Source: Phocoena phocoena
Taxonomy: Eukaryota; Chordata; Mammalia; Artiodactyla; Phocoenidae
Assembly (NCBI RefSeq): GCF_963924675.1
Contig: NC_089238.1
Span: forward strand, 58,684,299-58,748,298
Length of the DNA: 64,000 nt
Reading direction: 5' to 3'
The translations under genes were made by a program, and so were the position numbers. Under the pieces are notes generated by a model. It had not been told where the DNA came from. It did no database searches and saw only the letters and a program-made list of their open reading frames with translations. This document shows positions 11,001-19,559 of the stretch, piece after piece; the first letter of the stretch is position 1, and every line of letters starts with the position of its first letter.

Positions 11001-12148
11001 GGTGGTGGATTCCTCCAACACGGCGCTCAGAGACAACGAGATTCGCAGTGTGAGTGTGGGGGCCGGTGGGCGCGCCTGGCCGCTCGGTTTTCCGTCTTTG
11101 TTCAGAAATGCTGAGAAGCCCGAGCACAGCAGCAGCTGTGTGTACTTGCGCGTGTGAATGAAGCACGCTGTTGGCTCTTGTTCCAGATGTTCCGGAAGCT
11201 GCACAACTCCTACACAGACGTGATGTGCAACCCCTTCTACACCCCGGGAGACCGCATTCAGTCCAGGTGGGCGCGGCGCCTTCTCGGGTAGCCCCCGCCT
11301 TGCTGAGAGGCAGCGATTCTGAGAGGCAGGGAGGGAAGGTCTTTTTAAGCGACGGGCACTGTCCGTCTAAGGCAGCCATTCTGTAGAGGCAGAACCCTGT
11401 TTTTCCAAACAAACTCTTCCTTGGATCTCCAGATCAGCAGAAGGGGAGTTGGGGCGCGGGGGCTGCAGAGCTTGCCCATCTGGTCTCCCAGGTCGGCCCA
11501 GCAGGTCCTGGGGCGCCTCCCCAGATCCCAGTGAGGGCCCAGGCATATGGACAGGAGCCTCCGGGAGAAAACGTCCTCCTGTCGCTGCCCGATTTTGTCT
11601 TTGACGTTGAACTTAGACGATTAGGAAATTAGGTTGCAGGTGTCTTCCAGATAGCCTTCAGGTGAACACAGACCTAACATCTGGATGTCACAATGATGCT
11701 TCCCAAAGAAGCATTCACGAGCACGTGCTCCAAACCTGCTCCGGGAATTCCCTGCATCCCAGACACAGTTCCCAAGGGGTTCCTTGTAGCCGGCAGGTGA
11801 CCCCAGCCAGGGAAGATGACCCCTTCCTATGGTGCCTTCCCTCAGTGGTGACAGTGTGTCTTGGGTCATCCTGGGTACCCCCCCTCCCCCCCCTCCCCCG
11901 CCTGGAGACCCAGCAAGGGCAGCACCGTGGGAAACCGCACAGGAATGAGGTGGGAGACTCAGATTCTCACCGCCTGATGTGGCGGCAGGCATGTCCTGGC
12001 CTCAGCCAGTTTTACTCACCTGGACCTCAGAGACTGACATCTCTGCCAGCCAGGGATGGAGGGCCTGGGTCTGCTTCTCTGATTGTCTGTTTCTCTTTGC
12101 AGGGCCTTTGATGGCATGGTGACGTCCATGATGATACAGGTCTGTTGA
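7976..12148 (+). CDS. TRAPPC2L: TRAPPC2L, trafficking protein particle complex subunit 2-like
   Basis: Small longin-fold subunit of the TRAPP tethering complexes, which act as a Rab1/Rab11 exchange factor and vesicle tether at the ER-Golgi and Golgi; it is the sedlin (TRAPPC2) paralogue. Five exons (7976-8008, 9639-9811, 10962-11049, 11187-11266, 12103-12148) join into 139 codons plus TGA. The protein starts [18 protein letters not shown], carries [16 protein letters not shown] and [14 protein letters not shown] in the middle, and ends [10 protein letters not shown], all typical of the family. The human protein, as I recall it, has 140 aa; the missing serine falls at the exon 4/5 junction (QSRAFD here, QSSRAFD in human). 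The promoter is shared with GALNS. No canonical AATAAA follows within 3.5 kb. Identification is very sure. Confidence 0.97.
8370..8860 (+). mobile_element. L2 LINE fragment in TRAPPC2L intron 1
   Basis: Diverged text of the L2 type: CTCTGGGCCTCTGCACCTGGAACCCCTTCC-like sequence (8510-8545), then CATCAGGGTAGGGACAGCGT and a TGGGCAGTGCC end. It is old and non-coding. Confidence 0.55.
9205..9473 (-). mobile_element. CHR-type tRNA-derived SINE
   Basis: Full-length element in reverse: T-rich tail complement at the left, then GGCTGCGTTGGGTCTTCG, a GGGCTCGAACCCGTGTCCC B-box region, and ACCAGGGAAGTCCC at the right end. Related copies occur throughout cetaceans and their relatives. Confidence 0.9.
9639..9811 (+). 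CDS. TRAPPC2L: TRAPPC2L exon 2
   Basis: 173 nt after TTTTCTTGCAG, from [10 protein letters not shown] to TEDYK plus GT of the next valine codon. The donor GT|GTATCC is weak, but only this site gives the conserved KVYGYVTN. Confidence 0.95.
10152..10367 (-). mobile_element. CHR-type tRNA-derived SINE
   Basis: Reverse-strand copy starting with a T run, then GGCCGCACAGGGTCTTACTTG, with GATCGAACCCCAGCCCCC as the B-box and CCACCAGGGAAGTCCC at its head. It lies in TRAPPC2L intron 2. Confidence 0.9.
10962..11049 (+). CDS. TRAPPC2L: TRAPPC2L exon 3
   Basis: 88 nt after TGTGCAG, coding for the end of V then [19 protein letters not shown] through IRS, with donor AGT|GTGAGT. Confidence 0.95.
11187..11266 (+). 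CDS. TRAPPC2L: TRAPPC2L exon 4
   Basis: 80 nt after [27 protein letters not shown] through IQS, donor CAG|GTGGGC, leaving AG of a split arginine codon. Confidence 0.95.
12103..12148 (+). CDS. TRAPPC2L: TRAPPC2L exon 5 (coding part)
   Basis: 46 nt after CTCTTTGCAG: the split R, then [14 protein letters not shown] and TGA. The 3' UTR follows with no clear end. Confidence 0.95.
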
Positions 12149-12362
12149 GGAGAGCTCTGCAGCCCGTGGCTGGAAGGAATCGTTCTGTGCATAACTGTGT
12201 TGTTCAGATGTATCTTTATTTCCACTTGTCTCCTCTTGGGTGTCATGGACGTGCCGCTGGGGGCAGGGCCTCATGCACGGTGCCTGTTGACTAAAGGTCT
12301 TGTGAGATCAGGTTTGGCTCTTTCCTTCTGCGTCAGCAGAAGGTTTAACTAAAGACAGTTTA

Positions 12363-12483
12363 GGGACTTACCTGGCGGTCCAGTGGTTAGGACTCTGCGC
12401 TTCCACTGTAGGGGCCGCAGGTTCAATCCCCAGTCAGGGAACTAAGATCCCGCATGCTGCACGGCACGGCCAAAAAACAAAAC
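12363..12483 (+). mobile_element. Short CHR-type SINE in the TRAPPC2L 3' region
   Basis: GGGACTTACCTGGCGGTCCAGTGG head, GGTTCAATCCCCAGTCAGG B-box and a CACGGCCAAAAAACAAAACG tail. It begins only 215 bp after the TRAPPC2L stop codon and may be transcribed with it. Confidence 0.85.
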
Positions 12484-14925
12484 GAAGGAGTTTATGTGGA
12501 CTTTTCAGGGACAGAGCAGATCAGGGACCAGACAGAGCAGGAGCTGTTGTCCCCACTAGGCACGAAGGGGCAGGGGGAGCCGGGTGGCAGGAGCTCTCAG
12601 AGCTTGGAGCCCAGGAGAGGCTGCGAAGGGAGGGGCAGAGGACCCGTGGGCCGGCCGCCCCCTCCAGTGGCTCAGCAGGTGGGCTGATCTGGAGGGGTCA
12701 GCCTTCTGTGCCCAGAGCCGGATTAGAGGGGCCCGTGGGACGGCCTGCACACCTTCCCCCGGCGGGAGGGCCCTTCCTCCTGGTCTGGCCCGGCCCTGGA
12801 AGGCCACCCTCCCGAGACCATGTAACTACAGCGTCTTCATCAGCTGCTGCTGGGCATCGAACGAGCAAACTGCGAGAGTCCTCTCCTGCCTGTTAGTGCC
12901 CTGAGGTTCCTGAGGGCCCGAGGGCCAGGTGGGTATTGGGAGAGGAGCCCCCTTCCCTGCTGACCCCCAGGCCCCTGGGCAGGCTGTGGAAGGGGCGCTT
13001 CCACTTGAGGAGGGGCTGATGTCATGAGATTTCCGCCTTCTGCTGCCCCAGAAGCCTGCTCAGTCAAGGTTGATCGCAGTTCTAACTGACCACGATTGAG
13101 GCCACGGCCCCTTCTGGGATCAGGTGACCCCGGTTCTAGTGCACTTTGTCATCTGGTGACGGCGTCTCTGAAGTGGAAGAGGCCCTCCTGGGCCTGAGCC
13201 ACCTACACAGTCTGCTCTGTGTGGCCTCAGCGTGGCTGGCTTCCTTCATCAGGCACCCTAAGACACCATGAGCCCCTCCTGCCCCCTCAGTCACTCTGGA
13301 GAGGGTCTCTGACCAGGAGGAAGGTAGGAGGGTGGCTCAGACCCACTAGGAACAGGGAGGCTGTGAGCTGTGAGCGTCGTCGGCCCAGGGCTGGAATTGG
13401 GATGCACTCTGCTCGTCTTTGGGTTTCCTTCCCTTCCTTTGAGCACAGGATTACAGAAGTAAACAAAAAACAGCTCAGAGTGTGTGTTAAAGACACACGT
13501 CCCGGGCTCCCCCCAGCCTGCCTCACCTGCCACAGGTGGAATTGCAAGACCTAGAAGAGGGCTGAGAAGTGCGACCAGCAGGTGTTGGTCTGATGCAGGC
13601 CACCCTCACACGGGCTTTCTCCCCACAGTCCATCCTCAACTTTCTGGTTGAGCTTTTACTTAGTAATCTCTCCTGCCTGAGTAATGGCTGAGACAGGGAC
13701 TACAGGTTGCCAAGGCAACATCCGTTCTCCCTTGCTTGCTTACTAACAGAACCCTAGTGTTATTGGGGACAATTGGCTAGACAAAATATACTTCCTGCCC
13801 TCACAAGGGTAGGCAGTTATGGCATTTAGGTGGATGGCGTTGGGAGGCACTTGCAGGAAGGACACTTAAAAGGGGGATTCAGCTGGCAGTACCTTGTATC
13901 TTTACCCTTCCTCCTTCCTGGAACTTAGATGTGATGGCTGGAGCCCAGGCAGCTATCTTGAGAGCATGCAGGCAACATTCATCCCCTGAGGATGGAGAGC
14001 AGAAAGCTAGAAGGAGGCTGGGTCTTTGCTGACATACCAGCCCTGGACTACTTGTGTTCAGCATTTTTTTTAATGAGGAAATGAAACCCCCATCTTGAAG
14101 CCACTGCCGTTTGGGTTTTTCTGTAGATGGAGCCAGAGCGACCCATAATGGGGTTACATTCGAGGTTTTTCACGTGCGTTGTCAGGTAGCATTCCCGTTT
14201 TAGGTCTGAGAAAATCAAGGCTTAGATGTAATCTGCTGGCCTTTGCTTTGCCAACAGAACTGTCAGACGTCAGTTTCATCTTAACTTTTTGCATCTCTGT
14301 ACTGTGAGGCTCGTCTCATTGAGGGCCACCTGCCTGCCCATCCCCCGCCACCTGCTCAGCCCTTGGCTGCTGCTCCAGGTGCTTCTGCTGAAGTTCTGTC
14401 CTCCCTCCCCATCAGCATTCCTTCTCCCTTCTTCCCCGGGCCAGACAGCCAAGAGGATCCTGCGTGTCTTGGCTTTCTCTGGGCATAGCTGAGAAAGTGT
14501 GGGTTGGAGCCCTGGCCGCCCACATGGGCTGCTTGGGCCTGAAATCCACAGGAAAGGAGGGACTCAAGGGCCCACTCTCCTCGCAGTGGCCACGCAGAAG
14601 GGATTAAGAAGATACATCTGAAAAGGGACCAGTTCCTTGCGATAGAAGCCTGTCTGCAGGTCCTTCCACAAAAGCAAAATGCACAATGAACGCATCAAGA
14701 CCAATGCACATCCTCGCCAAGGAGGAGACTGGCACAAGGTACAGCGCGGCAGGAGCTGGTGCTTCATAAAGTTCAGCTCCAGGAACTACGTCTGGGAGGC
14801 CTCCCTCTCCTGCAGCCCCCAACTGCACGTGATCCAGGCCTGGCTCGGCCCTGAGCCACCCAGCAGCCTTGGCAAGGTCCCTGCCACTCAGCCCCTCCTA
14901 CCCACATTCTCCAGGGGCCAGCGGT

Positions 14926-14962
14926 GGTGTGTGTGCGTGCGCGCGCGCGTGCACGTGTGCAC
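14926..14962. repeat. Alternating GT/GC tract
   Basis: Uninterrupted purine-pyrimidine alternation (GTGTGTGTGCGTGCGCGC and onward), a Z-DNA-prone simple repeat bordering an MLT1-like LTR. Confidence 0.9.
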
Positions 14963-15355
14963 ATGAAAACAGAAATCTATACTCTCACGTTTCTGGAGGC
15001 CAGAGTCAGAAATCAAGGTGATGGCAGGGCTGGTTCCTTCTGCAGGCTCTGAGGGAGGGTCTTTTCAGCCTCTCCAGCTTCTGATGGCTGCTGGCGAGGA
15101 GTTCCTTGGCTTATGGACGCATCACTGCAACCTCTGCCTCTGTCTCCACATCACGTTCTCCGTGTGTCGGTGTGTCTCGTACCCAGTGTGTGTCACTGGG
15201 TTTAGGGCCACCCAGGTGATCCAGGGAGATCTCCAGATCGTTAGCTTAATCACATGTGCAAAAACCCCTTTTCCAAATAAGGTCACATCCACAGGTACTG
15301 GAGATTAGGATGTGGACATATTTGGGGGGGGGATTTCGTTCACCCCACCACAAGG
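14963..15355 (-). mobile_element. MaLR LTR relic, MLT1-like
   Basis: Reverse-strand MLT1 pattern: ACGTTTCTGGAGGCCAGAGTC, GCATCACTGCAACCTCTGCCTC, CCAAATAAGGTCACATCCACAG and GGAGATTAGGATGTGGACAT. It is non-coding; the family was judged from memory. Confidence 0.7.
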
Positions 15356-15536
15356 GCCAGTGCTGACCCCAGATCACAAGCGGAGTGTGAACCTGGCCAG
15401 ATGGACACGCGGATGGAGAGCACAGGCGCGCCCTCCCGAGAAAACACTTCACTGGTGCTGGAGAGGGGACACTGGGGACTGGGGACCGTCCACCTGTGGA
15501 TAGCTTAAGGACCTGATAATCAAAAAAGTACAAGGT

Positions 15537-15758
15537 GGGCTTCCCTGGTGGCGCAGTGGTTGAGAGTCCGCCTGCCGATGCAGGGGACGCGGGTTCGTGC
15601 CGCAGTCCGGGAGGATCCCACATGCCGTGGAGCGGCTGGGCCCGTGAGCCATGGCCACTGAGCCTGCGTGTCTGGAGCCTGTGCTCCGCAACGGGAGAGC
15701 CCACAACACTGAGAGGCCTGCGTACCGCAAAAATAAATTAATAATAAATAAATAAATA
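15537..15758 (+). mobile_element. Cetacean CHR SINE
   Basis: GGGCTTCCCTGGTGGCGCAGTGG head, GGACGCGGGTTCGTGCC B-box, the GAGCGGCTGGGCCCGTGAGCC body and an AATAAATTAATAATAAATAA tail. This form is the main pointer to a whale or dolphin. Confidence 0.93.
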
Positions 15759-16331
15759 GTACACGGCAAAGAGGGTTGCTTTAGAAAAGCCCAGGCTGAA
15801 ATTTGTTAGTGGTTCTTTAAGGCCAGGACCCCGTGTGTCTGCATCTGGGCCCCAGAGCTTCCTTTCCCCATCGGAACGCAGTCAGAGGGCAGAAAGCACG
15901 CTGCACCATCAGGGAGGGAAAGAGCGGGGCGTCTGCCACAGGGAGGAGCGCAGGCAGGGCGCTCGTCATGGAAGCCCCTCTGCGTCCCTGTGTGAAGAAG
16001 CCCAGGCTTGCGCCAGGTGCCCCGGGCGCACCCTCCTGCGGGGCCTCACAGGTGAGGACCCACAAGGCGACGTCTGTGTCACTCGTCACGGGGGAGTGTG
16101 TGCCCCGGAGGCCACCAGGCCCGGGTGAGGCGCGGGGTCTGGCGGTGACGCTGTAAACCCCGAAGCTAACGCTTGGCTGCCAGGAGTGAAGGGGGTAGAG
16201 CTGGGTCTGGGATCCACAGCCGCAGCCCATCCGCCGCCTTCTCTGCACGGTGTGCACCCAGGAAACAGCGTCCGGGTGAGGCGAACAAAGCGGGGCGGTC
16301 TGTTGCCATGTGCTTTTAAAAAATATTCAAG

Positions 16332-16337
16332 TTTAAT
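16332..16337 (-). terminator. PABPN1L: Poly(A) signal of PABPN1L (ATTAAA)
   Basis: TTTAAT on the plus strand, read ATTAAA on the minus strand, 342 nt past the PABPN1L stop in an AT-rich patch. It is the only good signal near this 3' end. Confidence 0.55.
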
Positions 16338-16678
16338 AATTTATGCTTTACCAGTAAGACACACATTTCTACTTTTCTGTAAAAGGCGTTAGTGGAACAG
16401 TCCTGAGTATGCCGCCCCGAAGCTGACCCGACGCTGCCTGGGCCTCACCTGCCCGCAGCTTTGCCCGGTGCCCTCCAAAGCCCCGACTGGCCCGCGTGCC
16501 AGGTCCACTCCGTGCCCTGCTTCGCGACCGGTGGCTTCGGCCGTGGGGTCTGGGCTGTCCTCCCGCCGAGGGAAGGGGGACGGATAGTTATTCTGCGCGG
16601 AGTAAATGGTCGCACGAGGAGCACGGCTGTCTACTCCTGACCCAGCGGCAGCCCCACTCTCAAAATCGGGCCCTCCCT

Positions 16679-16718
16679 TCAATACGGTGAATACCACGGC
16701 GAGAATCTTCCGCGCCCC
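16679..16718 (-). CDS. PABPN1L: PABPN1L exon 7 (coding part)
   Basis: 40 nt after [24 protein letters not shown] and TGA. It is the conserved SPY end of the PABPN1 family. Confidence 0.85.
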
Positions 16719-19471
16719 CTGCCCGGAGAGAGGCCGGGGGGCGAGCGGCCTCCAGGGCTCCGCCCACCGGACCCAGCCAGGCCCAACAGAGCCCCGCCCA
16801 CCGGGCCCCGCCCCAATAGGATCCCGCCCTCCCAGGGCCCGGCCCACCGGTTCCGCCCCCGTGGTCTGAAACGGGCCCCGCCCTGGAAGTTGCTGTGGGG
16901 GAAGGGTCCCCCCCTGGCGCCTGGGTGTCCCCGAAGGCCCCCGCGGTCCGTGGAGCTGATCCCTGGTAAATTGGTTCTTTTGGGCAGCACCTGGAACCAA
17001 AGGCCGAGTCCGCCTGAGACCTCTGTTCTCACACCCTCCTCCCCGGCCCAGGGCCAAGACCAGGGCTAAAGCTGCCTCCAGGAAGCCTTCCTGGGTTTCC
17101 CTGCTGAAGGCTCACAGGCAGGTGAACACAGGCCCCAGCACCCACCAGGCCCTGGTGGCCCCAGGGCATGGGGCTGCCTGAGGCATCAGATCTTAACCTG
17201 TTCCCAGCCCCTGTCAAGCCAACATCTCCCCCTGCAGGGGGGGTCAGGAAGGAAGCCTCCCCAGGGCTTACACCCAGGCCAAACCCACTGGGGTCTGAGG
17301 TGCCCCCACACCAGACGGAGGATGTGCCCAAACACCGGACACTGGAGAAGGGTCAGGCTGGGGCAAGTGCCTGCTTTTCCTGTCCCCTCGGGGATTAATG
17401 GGTTAACGTAGAGAAGCTCAGAGCAGAGCGCTCCCCCCACCCCCCCGCCCCCCGCAGTGACTGGTGGGGGACACACACCTTGATGACCCGGCCTCGGAAG
17501 ACGCTCTTGTCCAGCTCCACAGCGGCCTGGGCCGAGCTCTCGGTGGCAAACTCTATGTATGCATAGCTGGGGCAAGGCAGAGGCAGGTGAGGGCCACGCT
17601 CACCCACGCTCACCCACGCAGAGGTGTCCCCGCCCCCCGGGCGCCCGGCCCCTCCCCGAAGCCCCAACCGACCCCTTGGGGTGTCCGGAGAACTTGTCGC
17701 ACAGGATGGTGACCCGCTGGATCTCCCCGCAGTGGTTGAAATAGGCCTCCAGCTCCTGGGCTGTGCCCCCGTAGTCCACCTACAGGCATGGACCCTGGTG
17801 GGGGGCCTTCTGCAGGGGCCCCCGCCTCCCAGGGTCTCCTGCAGCACGTTTTCTTGGTAGAGAGGGGGTGACTGGGCCCCAGGGTGAGGGTGGTAGCCTA
17901 GACCTCTACGCGACCCCCTGCCGGGGGAGTGGACTGGATATCCAGATGAATGCTCCCCAAGTTTACTGGCCTATGCAAAGGGTGCGTGGCTTTTTCAAGT
18001 GGAACTCGTTGCCAATAATCTGCCCACTGGGAGATTTCACGTGGAAATTCCGAATCCCAGCCCACAGTGGGAAATCAGGCCTGACCACAGAGGGTCCACG
18101 CTCCCTCATGGGGACAGCCCCCTCATCAGAGCCCCCCACCTCCTGCTTCTCGCTTCCAGGCCTATGTGGCTTCTGAGTTTGCTGCCCATACTGTCCCTTC
18201 CTTTAATCCTCACAGCCAGGAGGCGGCTGCAGACCCAGTGCTGCCGGGCCGACCCCCCCTCGCCCCCCTCCCCCCACTCACATTGCCCACGTAGACGGAT
18301 CTGTGATCGGCCTCCACCGCCTCCGTGGGGCTGTCTGTGGAGAGAGGGGCTTCAGGACCAGGGGGCTTGGCCTGGCAGGGGCCTCCCGGCAGCTGCTAAG
18401 GGCAGGCACCTCACGTTGGTGGCTCAGTCCTCGCTCCTCGGGGAAGAGGGGCACCTGGGTTCTTGGGAAAGAGCACCCCTTGGGGCCTATGTAGAAGGAC
18501 TCACTGCCAGGCCGGACCTCATGGAAACCCTGGCCTTTCCCCGGAAGCCCACACTTTTCCTGCAGCGGCTCGCAGCTCATCCGTATTTACCCTCGTGCCC
18601 GAGGACTTGCGGGCCACAGCCCAGGGAAGGGGTCAGCCTGGCTCTCTGGTTCCTACCCGTCTCGGGGCTCAGCAGCTGCCCGGCCAGCAGGGCCCTGGCG
18701 TCTTCCTCTTCCCCCTCTGGGCCCTGCTCCCCGGGCGGCTCCGGTCGCTGGGCCTGCTCCATGGCCCACAGCTTCAGTCTGATGGCTTCCAGCTCCTGCC
18801 AGCATACGGCCCAGGCTGAGCCCGGAGGCGGGACAGCCCCCAGGCTCCGCTGGAGGGAGGGCAGAGGGGAAGGGGGCCTGACCCTGCCCGTTCTCAGGGT
18901 CATGCTGGGAGCTCCCTGGGCGGCGGGCGGGGGGGGGGGGGAAGGAAAGACCACACGGACTCGGGCCTGGAGAGAAGCCCCTGTAATCCACCCCCAACAC
19001 ACAAAGTCCCCTTCAGGCCGGAGAGGCCACCCTGCCCCTTCCAGCCCGTGCACAGGTGGGCGTCCCTACACCCTCTTCCAGGCGTGGGGACAGTGGCCCT
19101 CTTGGCCCTCTCACCCCTGGGGTCAGAGCTGCAGCCGTCCGTCCCCCTGCCCCCATGCACAGCGTTCCCCAGGTTCCCGAGATCCCGGCCGGCCTCCACC
19201 AGGCGCTCGGCGCCGCTGTTACCTGGTCAGCTAACGGGCACTCGGCCAGGTCCCCCCTCTCCAGGACAGACAGCAAGAAGCCTGCGTCTTCCTCGCGCTC
19301 TTCCGCTTCCCCCGTCTCCTCCTCCTCCGTGTCTCCAGCCCCCGGGCCCAGAGGGCTCTTCTCGGCCTGGCTCCAGGCCCCCCAGCCCTGGGCCTCGGGG
19401 TCTGAAGAAGCCCTCCTCAGCCAGGCCTCAGTGGGGGGCGGGAAGAGAGCTCGGCTGAGGAAGGGCCACAT
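16679..19471 (-). CDS. PABPN1L: PABPN1L, embryonic poly(A)-binding protein 2
   Basis: Cytoplasmic paralogue of nuclear PABPN1, known from oocytes and early embryos; binds poly(A) through one RRM and takes part in maternal mRNA handling. Seven exons (19471-19223, 18795-18657, 18334-18282, 17779-17673, 17566-17479, 16990-16848, 16718-16679) join into 272 codons plus TGA; human has 278 as I recall. The N-terminus ([13 protein letters not shown]) is followed by a glutamate-rich stretch near residues 49-61 and a short helix [14 protein letters not shown] (84 on). The RRM has RNP2 VYVGNV (143-148) and RNP1 KGYAYIEF (182-189). The tail is R/G-rich and ends FSPWYSPY, as PABPN1 ends SWYSPY. The last intron is only 129 nt and in frame; without splicing it the protein would be 315 aa. 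Identification is sure. Confidence 0.95.
16719..16847 (-). other. PABPN1L: PABPN1L last intron, 129 nt, GC-rich and in frame
   Basis: GTGGGC to CCGGGCAG. It is a multiple of three and has no stop in the gene's frame. It is built of repeated GGGCGGGGC/GGTGGGCGG-like blocks that look like Sp1 boxes, with ATTGG at 16814-16818 region on the same strand. Confidence 0.8.
16848..16990 (-). CDS. PABPN1L: PABPN1L exon 6
   Basis: 143 nt after [28 protein letters not shown] and the R/G-rich run to RGRN, donor ACCG|GTGGGC. Phase and position match the last intron of PABPN1. Confidence 0.85.
17479..17566 (-). CDS. PABPN1L: PABPN1L exon 5
   Basis: 88 nt after [29 protein letters not shown] then SVFRGRVIK, donor AAG|GTGTGT; it completes the RRM. 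Confidence 0.95.
17673..17779 (-). CDS. PABPN1L: PABPN1L exon 4
   Basis: 107 nt after [27 protein letters not shown] through FSGHPK plus GG of the next glycine. The donor is the poor GGG|GTCGGT, but it is the only one that rebuilds RNP1 in phase. Confidence 0.92.
18282..18334 (-). CDS. PABPN1L: PABPN1L exon 3
   Basis: 53 nt after [27 protein letters not shown], donor AAT|GTGAGT. It carries the start of RNP2. Confidence 0.94.
18657..18795 (-). CDS. PABPN1L: PABPN1L exon 2
   Basis: 139 nt after TGCTGGCAG, coding for [16 protein letters not shown] through GQLLSPET, donor ACGG|GTAGGA. Confidence 0.92.
18929..18941 (+). repeat. G13 homopolymer in PABPN1L intron 1
   Basis: Thirteen G's preceded by CGGCGGGC. 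It is likely length-variable and error-prone in sequencing. Confidence 0.9.
19223..19471 (-). CDS. PABPN1L: PABPN1L exon 1
   Basis: 83 codons from ATG at 19471 to ADQ, donor CAG|GTAACA. The acidic run ([18 protein letters not shown]) lies near its end. Confidence 0.93.
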
Positions 19472-19553
19472 GGCGGATGGGGCAGGAGGGGCCGGCAGAG
19501 CCTCTGCGCTCGCCTCCACGCTGCCTGCCGGCACCTGCCTGCACCCTCCCGGG

Positions 19554-19559
19554 ATTTAA
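19554..19559 (-). promoter_or_regulatory. PABPN1L: TATA-like element upstream of PABPN1L
   Basis: TTAAAT on the minus strand, 83-88 nt before the ATG in an otherwise GC-rich stretch. It would fit a tissue-restricted promoter but is weak evidence by itself. Confidence 0.35.

Larger units (their letters stand above)
12149..16331 (+). other. Convergent spacer: TRAPPC2L 3' region to PABPN1L 3' end
   Basis: Holds the TRAPPC2L 3' UTR (end not fixed), two CHR SINEs, an MLT1-like LTR and a GT/GC alternating tract. The first AATAAA on the plus strand lies inside the SINE tail at 15.73 kb. I see no further coding exon on either strand. Confidence 0.6.

Noticed and set aside
16679..17032. PABPN1L last exon read straight through as one exon
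   Set aside because: It gives a 43-residue insert absent from the human protein, while a GT-AG intron at the position of the last PABPN1 intron removes it in phase. Kept only as a possible retained-intron form.
17999..19234. 411-codon open frame on the plus strand
   Set aside because: Antisense to PABPN1L exons 1-3 and introns; low-complexity, proline/serine/arginine-rich, as expected from GC-rich DNA.
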